From: CALMEC01 sp964440285
Lineage (GTDB): Bacteria; Actinomycetota; Thermoleophilia; Miltoncostaeales; Miltoncostaeaceae
Direction of reading: 5' to 3'
DNA: 9,205 nucleotides
Assembly (NCBI GenBank): GCA_964440285.1
Contig: CAYTRV010000085.1
Coordinates: forward strand, 1-9,205
Made by a program: the position numbers and the translations under genes. Every line of letters starts with the position of its first letter. The first letter of the stretch is position 1. Of the stretch, positions 1 through 6,698 are shown one piece after another. The notes under the pieces are model-generated. The model saw only the letters and a program-made list of their open reading frames with translations, was not told where the DNA came from and searched no databases.

Positions 1-2969
1 CCGGCGAGGTCGACGACCTCCCCCGGCTCGAGACGCTGGGCCCACCTGGCGGCCTCGCGTCCGCGTTCGGCGAGCTCCGCCTCGACAGCGAGGTACCGGC
101 GAAGCTGCCGCTCCGCCCCCGCCGCCCACTCCCGCCACACGCGGTGCCGCTCGCTGGCGTCCCGGACCAGCGGGGCCATCTCCGCCAGGCTTTCCTCCAA
201 CCCCCCGATCCTCACCTCTACTTCGCCGGCGGCGCGCTCGAGCGCACCGCGTTCGGTGCGGCGCAACCCACCACCGCCAAGGCGAGCGCGAGTGCCGTCG
301 AGGTCGCGACGGGCGGCGGTGAGGGCGTGCTCGATCGGGGCCCACCGTTCGCGCAGACGGTCAAGCTCCCCGGTCGGGTCGGCCGGTCCGTGGCTGATCA
401 CCGCGACGAGCGTGTCACGTTCGCGGCGCACCTCATTATTCGGCCGCTCACGCAGGTCAAGGTCCCTGGGCTCTGCGGCTCCGGTGTCGAGCGCCATGTC
501 CTTCGCGCCGCTTCGCTCAAGTGCACGTTGCACACGGGCAACGGGGTCGGATGGGTCGATGCGGATCTGTCCGAGGTCGCGTGCTTCGGGGTCGTCGGCG
601 GCGACGAGGTAGAAGGCGTTCTGCTCGCGGCCGCGTGAGAGGGCCACGTACCCCCATTCGCGGTACACGGCTTCGTCGCCGAGGACGTAGCAGCGTTCGG
701 CGGTCATCCCTTGGGCTTTGTGCCCGGTGATCGCGTAAGCGTGAGCGAGGCGCGCGTCGTCGAGGTATCCGGCGGGGAGCTCGACCTCGCGGCCGTTGTC
801 CAGCGCGACGCGGACCGAGCGGTCGTCGAGGTCCAAGTTGGTGACGGTGCCGCGCTGCCCGTTGAGGACCCCGAGGCGCCGCGCGTTCTCGAGCGCGACG
901 ACGCGGTCTCCAACCGCGAAGCCTCGGCCGGCCGCGTCGAGCTCGAGGTCGGAGAGCTCGCCGGCGAGGCGGCGCGCGCTGCGAGCCCGCACATTGAGGT
1001 CGTCGACGTCGGCCTGGCGCAGGGCAACCATCACTGCCTCCCCACCCTGGTCGCGGCCTTCCCACCAGTCCTGGACGAGCCGAGCCCGGATCGCGTCGAC
1101 GTTCGTCCCGGCGACGACCCGGCCGTGCTCACGGTAGATCTCGAGGGCTGCGGTGACGCTGCCGTGACGCAACTCGTTGAGGGCTGTGCGTTCCCACTGG
1201 TGGTGTTGGCGGCGGTTGTCGGTAAGCTCAGCGGCGCCCAGACGACCGGCGAGTGCACGGAACGCTCCCCCGGCGTCGATCTCCGGAAGCTGGCGGGGGT
1301 CGCCAACAAGGACGAGCTTCCCCCGGGCCCGCTCGACCACTTGGACGAGCTGAGCCAGGGCGCGAGTCCCGACCATCCCCGCCTCATCCACCACCACGAC
1401 GATCCCCCTGGGGAGCCCTCCCACCTCGACGTGGAGGTCACGCAGGAGCCCGGCGATGGTGTAGCTGTCGATCCCCGCCTGCACGCGGAGCTCTTCGGCG
1501 GCGCGCGCGGCGGCGGCACACCCGATGACGCGGTGACCGCTCGCCTCCCACGCCTCGCGGGCGGTGTCGAGGGCGTAGGTCTTGCCGGTGCCGGCCCGCC
1601 CAACGACGACCTCCACCCCCCGCCCCGACGTGGCGAGCGACCGCACCATCTCAGCCTGCTCCGGGCCGAGGGTCGGTCGCGACGCGATCGCCCGCTCGAC
1701 CGCGTCGGGAGTCGCGACCCCGACGCCGGCGTCGACCCGGCGTTCGGCGGTGTCGATGAGCTGCTGTTCGATCCGCAGCATCTCGGGGGTGCTGTACCGA
1801 CGTTCGGTCGGGTTGGCTCGCATGACGCGCCCGTCAGCGCGACGGACTGTGCTCTCCACCCCGGCACCCACCGCGAGTGGGACGACCGCGTCGGAGCGCA
1901 GGACCTGGTCGGCGAGGTGCTCGACCCTCCCAACCTCCGCCCCACGTTGGAGGTGTCCGCACCATTCGCGGATGAGGTCGCGGCGGGTGAAGCTCGACGC
2001 GCCACCGGTCAAGCCCGCCGCCCCCACGAGCCCGCGCCCGACCCGCAGGGTCTCCGTGGGGATGAGGCCGCGATCCTGCACCCGGCCGAGGACCTCGGTC
2101 AACGTCACCTCATCGACGCCGAGGACGGCGGCCCGGGCCCGCCACTGCCCCACCACCGTCGCCACGTCAACGCCGTAAGCCTTCTCCCGACGGGTCTGTA
2201 GCGCGGCGACCTGGGCTGCCGCGCCACCCCGCTCACCGCGCTCGGCCATGAGCTCTAGGATCTCCTGGCGACGACGGCTGAACTCCCGGATCACCTCCGG
2301 GGCGACCCCCTCGACCTCCGCCACCCCGGAGCGGACCGGGGTGAATTCGACGCCGAGGCGGCGGGTGAGCTCATACCGGAGGTGGGCTTGGTAGAGGTAC
2401 CCCGCGGTCTTCGCGTACGCGTACAGGCGGGGTGAGACGAGGGCGCCCCACCGCCCGTCGCTGCCCAGCGCCATGTTGCTCACAAGCACATGCGTGTGGA
2501 GCTGCGGGTCGCCGGCGCGGCTGGTGCGGTGCCGGAACGCCGCCGCCACCAACCCCGGCGCCGCCACCTCTACCGCCCCTGCATGCCCGCGCCGCCCGTA
2601 GGCGGCCGCCCGGGCGAGGTAGTCGAGGGCGGCGGCGACGGCGGCCTCGTGGGCGTCTGTGACGTCCCCCGCGACGCCGGACCCACCGAGGGCGTGCAGG
2701 ATCGACACCGACTTCGGGGCGCTGAACGTCAGGTCCCACCCAGGGACCTTCCGCCGCGCTAGCACCATCCCGTTCAGATCAGCCCCGCCGAGGACGGCGC
2801 GAAGGTCATCCCCCACGACCTCCTCGTCGAGCCCGAGCTCGCGGGCGCCGGCGCCGGCCCAGCGGCCGGGGGCCTCCCCGGCGTGTAGGTAGTAGTCCTC
2901 CGCCCCCCGCGCAACCGAGGCGAGGTAGTACCCCTCGCTCCCGGCTGCGAGCTTCCCGATGCTCAACAC
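1..2969 (-). CDS. MobF/TrwC-type conjugative relaxase-helicase, 3' end beyond window
   Basis: Probable conjugative relaxase: it would nick one strand at oriT, stay bound through a tyrosine and unwind the DNA for transfer. The frame is open for 989 codons from GTG at 2969 to the window edge. The N-terminus reads MLSIGKLAAG, typical of TrwC relaxases. The tyrosine pairs Y14-Y15 and Y26-Y27 are candidate nicking residues. The metal-binding three-histidine motif is H147...DPQLHTH, with H158 and H160. A RecD/TraI-like helicase follows: Walker A GRAGTGKT (457-464), Walker B VVVDEAG (D528, E529), GDPRQLP (556-562), HKAQGMT (from H750) and VALSRGRE (ending E782). After about residue 800 the chain is rich in Arg, Glu and Ala and looks helical, possibly coiled coil. 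No ATG suits the conserved N-terminus; an ATG at 2989 is in another frame and stops after eight residues. No strong Shine-Dalgarno is seen. Family assignment is firm; which element it mobilises is unknown. Confidence 0.93.
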   Translation of the reverse strand, partial: MLSIGKLAAGSEGYYLASVARGAEDYYLHAGEAPGRWAGAGARELGLDEEVVGDDLRAVLGGADLNGMVLARRKVPGWDLTFSAPKSVSILHALGGSGVAGDVTDAHEAAVAAALDYLARAAAYGRRGHAGAVEVAAPGLVAAAFRHRTSRAGDPQLHTHVLVSNMALGSDGRWGALVSPRLYAYAKTAGYLYQAHLRYELTRRLGVEFTPVRSGVAEVEGVAPEVIREFSRRRQEILELMAERGERGGAAAQVAALQTRREKAYGVDVATVVGQWRARAAVLGVDEVTLTEVLGRVQDRGLIPTETLRVGRGLVGAAGLTGGASSFTRRDLIREWCGHLQRGAEVGRVEHLADQVLRSDAVVPLAVGAGVESTVRRADGRVMRANPTERRYSTPEMLRIEQQLIDTAERRVDAGVGVATPDAVERAIASRPTLGPEQAEMVRSLATSGRGVEVVVGRAGTGKTYALDTAREAWEASGHRVIGCAAAARAAEELRVQAGIDSYTIAGLLRDLHVEVGGLPRGIVVVVDEAGMVGTRALAQLVQVVERARGKLVLVGDPRQLPEIDAGGAFRALAGRLGAAELTDNRRQHHQWERTALNELRHGSVTAALEIYREHGRVVAGTNVDAIRARLVQDWWEGRDQGGEAVMVALRQADVDDLNVRARSARRLAGELSDLELDAAGRGFAVGDRVVALENARRLGVLNGQRGTVTNLDLDDRSVRVALDNGREVELPAGYLDDARLAHAYAITGHKAQGMTAERCYVLGDEAVYREWGYVALSRGREQNAFYLVAADDPEARDLGQIRIDPSDPVARVQRALERSGAKDMALDTGAAEPRDLDLRERPNNEVRRERDTLVAVISHGPADPTGELDRLRERWAPIEHALTAARRDLDGTRARLGGGGLRRTERGALERAAGEVEVRIGGLEESLAEMAPLVRDASERHRVWREWAAGAERQLRRYLAVEAELAERGREAARWAQRLEPGEVVDLA

Positions 2970-2980
2970 GCCCGGAAGGC

Positions 2981-2997
2981 TACCACCATTGGTGATA
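2981..2997. promoter_or_regulatory. Operator-like palindrome just upstream of the relaxase gene
   Basis: The sequence TACCACCATTGGTGATA is a 17-bp palindrome around a central T, with a perfect CACCA/TGGTG core and one mismatched pair further out. Its centre lies 20 bp upstream of the relaxase GTG start, where a repressor or relaxosome protein could block expression of the gene. The binding protein is not in the window. The role is inferred from position and symmetry only. Confidence 0.4.
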
Positions 2998-3062
2998 GTG
3001 TGTGAGAGAAATCATCGGGGATGGAGAGTCGGACGCTACCGGAGAAGCATCGACACGGCTCC

Positions 3063-3080
3063 AGGGGGTTATAACCACCT
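3063..3080. promoter_or_regulatory. 18-bp palindrome with GGTTATAACC core
   Basis: AGGGGGTTATAACCACCT is an 18-bp inverted repeat. The central ten bases GGTTATAACC are perfect, and only one of the outer pairs fails. Its AT-rich centre stands out in very GC-rich DNA, and it lies between the relaxase start and the larger hairpin. It could be a binding site for a relaxosome accessory protein or a transcription regulator; the sequence does not decide between these. Confidence 0.4.
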
Positions 3081-3106
3081 TCTCGCGCCAGGCACGCGAC
3101 CACGCC

Positions 3107-3146
3107 CGGATGCATTCGGCGAGGTCCTCCTCGTCGAATGCATCCG
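3107..3146. repeat. 18-bp near-perfect inverted repeat, candidate oriT hairpin
   Basis: The left arm 3107-3124 (CGGATGCATTCGGCGAGG) pairs with the right arm 3129-3146 (CCTCGTCGAATGCATCCG) around the 4-nt loop TCCT. Seventeen of 18 pairs are Watson-Crick and the other is G-T. No T-run follows on either strand, so it is not a standard terminator. Relaxases of the MobF family recognise an inverted repeat next to the nick site, and oriT often lies beside the relaxase gene. This repeat starts 138 bp upstream of the relaxase start codon. The structure is seen directly; an oriT role is inference. A regulatory hairpin or remnant of a small mobile element are alternatives. Confidence 0.5.
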
Positions 3147-3291
3147 ACCCGAGGGGTGGGATGCGACCAGCGCGGTCCGCCAGTAGTCAGCCCGAACGGC
3201 GTGCCAGTTCCCTCCGCCGGGCCGCTCCGACCGCGGTGCGATGTTCTGATCCTGCTGCAGATCCCGACCACCAACACGCGGGCGTACCCGG

Positions 3292-3297
3292 TAAGAT
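3292..3297 (+). promoter_or_regulatory. Possible -10 element of the thiamin operon
   Basis: TAAGAT matches the TANNNT form of a sigma-70-type -10 box. Transcription would begin near 3304, leaving a leader of about 30 nt before the aptamer. No recognisable -35 hexamer lies 16-18 bp upstream, so this is a weak call. Confidence 0.25.
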
Positions 3298-3335
3298 CCC
3301 GATGCGCATCGTGCGGTGCGTGACAACCATGAATA

Positions 3336-3427
3336 CCGCTGGGGGTGCCGCGATGCGGCTGAGAGCCCCGCCCGATATGGGGCGACCCCAGGAACCTGAT
3401 CTCGGTAATGCGAGCGGAGGGAAGCGG
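3336..3427 (+). ncRNA. TPP riboswitch (THI box)
   Basis: All conserved aptamer blocks are present in order. P1 is CCGCT 3336-3340 with AGCGG 3423-3427. P2 is GGGGGT 3341-3346 with ACCCC 3385-3389. P3 is GCCGC 3347-3351 with GCGGC 3355-3359, closed by a three-base loop and followed by the pyrimidine-sensing CTGAGAG (3359-3365). A lineage-variable P3a hairpin is GCCCC 3365-3369 with GGGGC 3379-3383. The pyrophosphate-sensing arm begins GAACCTGATC (3392-3401), then P5 CTCG 3401-3404 with CGAG 3411-3414 around TAAT, ending GGAGGGAAGCGG. The Shine-Dalgarno GGAGGG (3416-3421) is inside the aptamer and no terminator hairpin follows. TPP binding should therefore hide the ribosome site and turn off translation of the uptake operon. 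Confidence 0.95.
3416..3421 (+). promoter_or_regulatory. Ribosome binding site embedded in the TPP aptamer
   Basis: GGAGGG lies 10 nt before the TTG start at 3432. AGG 3418-3420 pairs with CCT 3395-3397 in P4 of the aptamer and sits next to the 3' strand of P1. Ligand binding and ribosome binding therefore compete for the same bases. The site also decides the start codon of the next gene. Confidence 0.75.
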
Positions 3428-3431
3428 ACAA

Positions 3432-3743
3432 TTGATTGCGGAACTCCAGGTCGTGCCGTCCCCACCCGGGACGCACACCGACAGATGGGCGCACGTCGAC
3501 GCGGCGATCGCCGCGGTGAGCGACTCGGGGTTGGTATTCGAGGTCGGTCCCCTGGGCACCACCGTCGAAGGGCCGCCGGATGCGGTCTGGGCGGCGATCC
3601 GTCGCGCCCACGAAGCCACCCTCGCAAGCGGCGCGACCGGCGTCATCAGCGTCGTCAAGCTCTACGAGGCGCGCGACCCGGCCGATCAGGCGACGATCGC
3701 CGACCTCACCGCCGCCCACCGCCGCGGCGACCAGAGCCGATGA
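3432..3743 (+). CDS. MTH1187/YkoF-type thiamine-binding protein
   Basis: Small (103 aa) soluble protein of the MTH1187/YkoF-like family, ferredoxin-like folds known to bind thiamin or its pyrimidine part and often encoded with thiamin precursor transporters. The match rests on the start IAELQVVPSPPG, the central GLVFEVGPLGTTVEG (about 34-48) and the downstream HEATLASGA...SVVKLYEARD, in the family order and usual length of about 100 aa. The TTG at 3432 is chosen because it gives this N-terminus and has GGAGGG 10 nt upstream. The ATG at 3408 lies inside the conserved TAATGCGAG of the riboswitch and would add eight unrelated residues. It has no signal peptide, so it probably acts in the cytoplasm, perhaps by buffering or passing on the imported ligand. 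As the first gene after the aptamer it receives the direct translational control. Confidence 0.85.
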   Translation: MIAELQVVPSPPGTHTDRWAHVDAAIAAVSDSGLVFEVGPLGTTVEGPPDAVWAAIRRAHEATLASGATGVISVVKLYEARDPADQATIADLTAAHRRGDQSR

Positions 3744-4522
3744 TGAACGCTCATCGCCTCATCAGTCGCGTGCTCCCGCCCGCACTCGTCGTCACGGTTC
3801 TCATCGGCGGGTGGGAAGCATGGGTTCGACTTGCCGATGTCGACCCGGCAGTCCTCGCACCGCCCAGCCGCGTCGCGACCGCGCTCATCGACACCCGCGG
3901 GGCGCTCGCCGGGCACACTGCCACCACGCTGGCCGAGACCGCGGTCGGCCTGCTCATCGGAGCTGCGGTTGGTGTGCTGATCGCGCTGCTGATCGCATCC
4001 GTGCCGATCGCCCGGCGTGCCATCGAACCGCTCCTCGTCGTCGTCCAGACGATCCCGCCGATCGTGCTCGCACCGATCCTCGTCCTGTCACTGGGCTTCG
4101 GCTGGGCACCCCGGGTGGTCGTCGTCGTCCTGACGGTGTTCTTCCCCGTCGCGGTCGCGGCCACCGGAGCACTCCTCGGTGCCGACCGGGACCGCGTCGA
4201 TCTGGTCCGCTCGTTTGGCGGGACCCGTCTCGATGTGCTGCGGCACATCACCTTCCCCGGCGCGGTCCCCGCCATCTTCGACGGGATGCGTGTGAGCGCC
4301 GCCTACGCCGTCGCCGCGGCGGCGATCGCCGAGCAGATCGGCGGCGCCCGGTCGGGCCTTGGCCTCTACATCGCTCGCTCGCAACGCAGCTTCCGCGCTG
4401 ACCAGGTCCTCGCCGGGGTCGTCGTCATCGCGGTGTTATCCCTCGTCGTCTACGGCCTGGTGAGCGTCTGCGCGAACCGCGCGACTCCCTGGCACACCCG
4501 CACCGCCAAGGAGATCGCATGA
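3740..4522 (+). CDS. thiX: ThiX-like ABC transporter permease for thiamin precursor
   Basis: Integral membrane subunit (260 aa) of a ThiXYZ-type importer, related to SsuC/TauC permeases. Hydrophobic segments lie near residues 11-28, 66-88, 97-119, 124-148, 184-200 and 230-250. The cytoplasmic EAA loop that contacts the ATPase is at about 150-180 and reads DLVRSFGGTRLDVLRHITFPGAVPAIFDGMR across positions 154-184 in outline: the SFGG and FPGAVP parts match the family. The ATG at 3740 overlaps the preceding TGA as ATGA, so translation is coupled to the thiamine-binding protein; no good Shine-Dalgarno is present. A much earlier in-frame ATG at 3002 would run the protein through the riboswitch and is not credible. 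The permease family is certain; the substrate comes from its neighbours. Confidence 0.9.
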   Translation: MMNAHRLISRVLPPALVVTVLIGGWEAWVRLADVDPAVLAPPSRVATALIDTRGALAGHTATTLAETAVGLLIGAAVGVLIALLIASVPIARRAIEPLLVVVQTIPPIVLAPILVLSLGFGWAPRVVVVVLTVFFPVAVAATGALLGADRDRVDLVRSFGGTRLDVLRHITFPGAVPAIFDGMRVSAAYAVAAAAIAEQIGGARSGLGLYIARSQRSFRADQVLAGVVVIAVLSLVVYGLVSVCANRATPWHTRTAKEIA

Positions 4523-5514
4523 CCCTGCGCCGAACCGTTCTGTCCGCACTTGCCGTCGCGGGGGTCCTCCTCACGGGCTGCGGCTCCGGCGGGGACGGCC
4601 CCCGGCGATCGTTGACCGTCGTCCTCGACTGGACCCCGAACACGAACCACAGCGGCGTGTACCTCGCCAAGCAGACCGGCCTCTACGACCACGCCGGTCT
4701 CGACGTCGAGATCGTCGAGCCCGACCAGGCCGGCGGTGTCGCCCAGCTCGCCGCGGGGAACGCGACGTTTGCGTTCTCCTACGCCGAGCAGGTCCTGCCC
4801 GCCCGCGAGCAGGGTACCCCGGTCGTGTCGATCGCGACGGTCCTCACCACCAACACCTCGTCGCTGGTCTCCCCCACCGACCGGAACATCCGCCGCCCGC
4901 GTGACCTCGCCGGGAAGACCTACGGGACGTTCGGCGGGGCGATCGAGGCGCCGCTCATCAAGGAGCTCGTGCGCTGCGACGGCGGCGATCCGAACGCCGT
5001 CAAGTTCGTTGACGTCGGCAACGCCGACTACAACGTCGGGTTCCGCAAACGCGCCTACGACGCGGCGTGGGTCTTCGACGGATGGGACGTGATCCGGCTG
5101 CGCCAGATCGCGAAGACTCCGGTCACGACGATCCCGTTCCGCCAGCACCTCGACTGCATCCCGGACTGGTACACGCCCGTCATCGTCTCAACCGAGCAGA
5201 CGCTCCGGACCGACCCGGACCTCGTCCGGAAGTTCCTCGCCGCGACCGACGCCGGATACCGCGCGGCCGCCGCCAACCCCGCGGCGGCCGCTGCCGCGCT
5301 CACCGCCGCCGTCCCCGAATCCGATCGGCATCTCGTCGATGCGTCCACGCGGTTCCTCGCGCCATTCTACCTCGACCGCACTGGAAGCTGGGGACGCCAG
5401 GACCCCGCCGTCTGGGAGCGCTTCGACGCGTTCCTGCGTGGTGCGCGCATTCTCACGAAACCCACCCCGATCGCCTCGGCATTCACGAACGACTATCTGC
5501 CGCCGCTGCGATGA
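4519..5514 (+). CDS. thiY: ThiY-like NMT1/THI5 substrate-binding lipoprotein
   Basis: Substrate-binding lipoprotein (331 aa) of the importer. A lipoprotein signal peptide (RR at 4-5, hydrophobic 7-20) ends in the lipobox LLTGC with Cys21, so the mature protein is likely anchored to the outer face of the membrane. The motif LDWTPNTNHSGVY (36-48) is the hallmark of the NMT1/THI5-like family, whose bacterial ThiY members bind pyrimidine thiamin precursors such as formylaminopyrimidine. Further family features are YDHAGLDVEIV and the GTFGGAIEAP stretch. A Shine-Dalgarno AAGGAG (4508-4513) lies 5 nt before the ATG, which overlaps the thiX stop as ATGA. An Ala-rich helix sits around residues 250-270. 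Binding of HMP, formylaminopyrimidine or another thiamin fragment cannot be told apart here; the riboswitch makes a thiamin-related ligand much more likely than a riboflavin or alkanesulfonate role. Confidence 0.9.
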   Translation: MTLRRTVLSALAVAGVLLTGCGSGGDGPRRSLTVVLDWTPNTNHSGVYLAKQTGLYDHAGLDVEIVEPDQAGGVAQLAAGNATFAFSYAEQVLPAREQGTPVVSIATVLTTNTSSLVSPTDRNIRRPRDLAGKTYGTFGGAIEAPLIKELVRCDGGDPNAVKFVDVGNADYNVGFRKRAYDAAWVFDGWDVIRLRQIAKTPVTTIPFRQHLDCIPDWYTPVIVSTEQTLRTDPDLVRKFLAATDAGYRAAAANPAAAAAALTAAVPESDRHLVDASTRFLAPFYLDRTGSWGRQDPAVWERFDAFLRGARILTKPTPIASAFTNDYLPPLR

Positions 5515-6257
5515 GCGCGGCGGTCCGGATCACCGGCCTGACACACCACTACGGCGAGCGGCGCGTCCTCGACGGCGTCGACCTCACCGTCGCCGACCGG
5601 GCGCTCGTCGCCGTAGTCGGGCCCACCGGATGTGGCAAGTCCACCATCCTGCGGGTCCTGGCCGGTCTGCTCACGCCGTCCGGGGGCACGGCAACGATCG
5701 GCAGGGATTCGGCGATCTCATCGCCGGGTCACGCTGCCTACATGCCGCAGGGCGCCACCCTCTTGCCCTGGCGGACGGCGCTCAAGAACGCCACCCTCGG
5801 CGCGCGGGTCACACGTGGCGACACCGCTGCCGCTGACGAGCGGGCGCGGGAGCTGTTCACGCGGTTCGGTCTCGCGGGCTTCGAAGATGCCTGGCCGGGC
5901 GAACTCTCCGGTGGGATGCGCCAACGCGTGGCGCTCCTTCGCACCGTGCTACTGACCCGCCCGGTGCTGCTCCTCGATGAGCCGTTCGGCGCACTCGATC
6001 AGATCACCCGGACCGACCTTCAGGGCTGGTTCACCGAGCTACTTGCCAGCGGGCGGCACACGACGCTGCTCGTCACGCACGACATCGACGAGGCACTGCG
6101 CCTCGCCGACGAGGTCGTCGTCCTGTCACCCCGACCCGGTCGGGTCGTGGACCGCATCAGCGTGAGCGAGCCGCAGCCGCGCCACCCGACTCGCCTCACC
6201 GAACCCGATTTCGCAATGATGAAACGTCGCGTGCTGACGGCACTGCAGCCCGGCTGA
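5511..6257 (+). CDS. thiZ: ThiZ-like ABC transporter ATP-binding protein
   Basis: Cytoplasmic ATPase (248 aa) that powers the ThiXY importer. All ABC motifs are intact: Walker A GPTGCGKST (37-45), Q-loop MPQ with Gln80, signature LSGGMRQR (132-139), Walker B VLLLDEP (D156, E157), D-loop GALD (160-163) and H-loop THD with His190. The sequence GGMRQR and the LLPW after the Q-loop are usual in the nitrate/sulfonate/thiamin precursor branch. The ATG at 5511 overlaps the thiY stop as ATGA and has no clear ribosome site of its own, which points to translational coupling. An 18-bp gap separates it from the next gene, with no terminator. Confidence 0.92.
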   Translation: MSAAVRITGLTHHYGERRVLDGVDLTVADRALVAVVGPTGCGKSTILRVLAGLLTPSGGTATIGRDSAISSPGHAAYMPQGATLLPWRTALKNATLGARVTRGDTAAADERARELFTRFGLAGFEDAWPGELSGGMRQRVALLRTVLLTRPVLLLDEPFGALDQITRTDLQGWFTELLASGRHTTLLVTHDIDEALRLADEVVVLSPRPGRVVDRISVSEPQPRHPTRLTEPDFAMMKRRVLTALQPG

Positions 6258-6275
6258 CGGGGTAATCTCCAACAT

Positions 6276-6698
6276 GTGTCATCAGTCGCATACTCGTGGG
6301 AGTTCACCCTCCTTCGTCGCCTGCCCGGCGCGGGAAAGGCCCGCGTCGCCGGACGACTCGTGATCGAGGCCGCGAGCGCCGCCGAGGCCCGGAGAACCGC
6401 GCTCGCGGAGCTCGCCAAGCGTGGCGACCGCGAGTCGCGGTGGTCGTTGGGTGTGCTGAAGCCGCTCACCCCCCAGGCACCCGGAACGAGCCTATTCCGC
6501 GTGACGTTCGCGATCTGGGAAGCCACCGACGACCGGTTCGTACGGCGCGACATCCACACCCTGGAGGTGTGGGCGGAAGATGCCGCGGCGGCACGCAGGA
6601 TCGCCCATCAGGACATCCAGCTTGTCGAGGGATACGCCCCGGCGTGGCGGGTACGTGAGGTCACACGAGGATCGAAACGCAGGCGGCAACGGACCTGA
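6276..6698 (+). CDS. Unrecognised 140-aa protein with internal duplication, in the thiamin operon
   Basis: I do not recognise this family. The frame starts at GTG 6276, 18 bp after thiZ; an ATG at 6274 is out of frame, and GGGG at 6259-6262 is a weak ribosome site. The protein has no signal peptide or membrane segment and ends in a very basic tail (RGSKRRRQRT, 131-140). The two halves resemble each other at an offset of 68 residues: AEARRTA (36-42) matches AAARRIA (104-110), Trp56 matches Trp124, and each pair is preceded by a predicted strand (RLVIE 27-31, TLEVW 95-99). This suggests a duplicated strand-strand-helix-strand unit, perhaps a small ligand-binding fold, but that is inference. Third-position GC bias and tight spacing support a real gene. 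Its place between thiZ and the dehydrogenase suggests co-expression under the TPP riboswitch. Confidence 0.75.
   Translation: MSSVAYSWEFTLLRRLPGAGKARVAGRLVIEAASAAEARRTALAELAKRGDRESRWSLGVLKPLTPQAPGTSLFRVTFAIWEATDDRFVRRDIHTLEVWAEDAAAARRIAHQDIQLVEGYAPAWRVREVTRGSKRRRQRT
6681..6686 (+). promoter_or_regulatory. Shine-Dalgarno supporting a CTG start for the aldehyde dehydrogenase
   Basis: AGGCGG differs from AGGAGG by one base and lies 8 nt before CTG 6695. It is the best ribosome site near the predicted N-terminus and decides that start over GTG 6764. Confidence 0.45.

Larger units (their letters stand above)
2970..3335. other. Non-coding, palindrome-rich region between the relaxase gene and the thiamin operon
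   Basis: About 366 bp separate two divergent transcription units. Frames crossing it are not convincing as proteins. It holds three marked palindromes (2981-2997, 3063-3080, 3107-3146), described separately, plus two short perfect ones: GATGCGCATC at 3301-3310 and ACCGCGGT at 3230-3237. It must carry the promoters of both units, but no clear -35/-10 pair is visible. I see no tRNA, no insertion sequence ends and no run of Ts that would make the large hairpin an intrinsic terminator. Confidence 0.7.

Noticed and set aside
711..2201. Long plus-strand open frame of 496 codons
   Set aside because: It lies opposite the relaxase helicase region, whose motifs (Walker A and B, HKAQG, SRGRE) are all in one minus-strand frame. 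The plus frame shows no recognisable domain and is a GC-rich shadow.
3107..3146. The large hairpin as a Rho-independent terminator
   Set aside because: No run of Ts follows on either strand, and no gene ends next to it.
2970..3335. tRNA gene or att site marking an element boundary
   Set aside because: I looked for cloverleaf arms, a GTTCRA T-loop and direct repeats at the relaxase/thiamin junction and saw none. A computed search outside the window would be needed.
3408..3431. ATG 3408 as start of the thiamine-binding protein
   Set aside because: The ATG is part of the conserved TAATGCGAG element of the riboswitch and adds residues foreign to the family; TTG 3432 has a correctly spaced Shine-Dalgarno.
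2963..3658. Minus-strand open frame of 231 codons over the riboswitch and leader
   Set aside because: It overlaps a structured RNA and a recognised gene on the other strand and has no recognisable protein features.
3002..3739. N-terminal extension of the ThiX frame back to ATG 3002
   Set aside because: It would translate through the TPP aptamer and the whole thiamine-binding gene. The ATGA-coupled ATG at 3740 gives a normal-length permease.
5067..5510. Extension of the ThiZ frame upstream to 5067
   Set aside because: This part is the out-of-frame shadow of thiY; the ABC ATPase fold begins at the ATGA-coupled ATG 5511.
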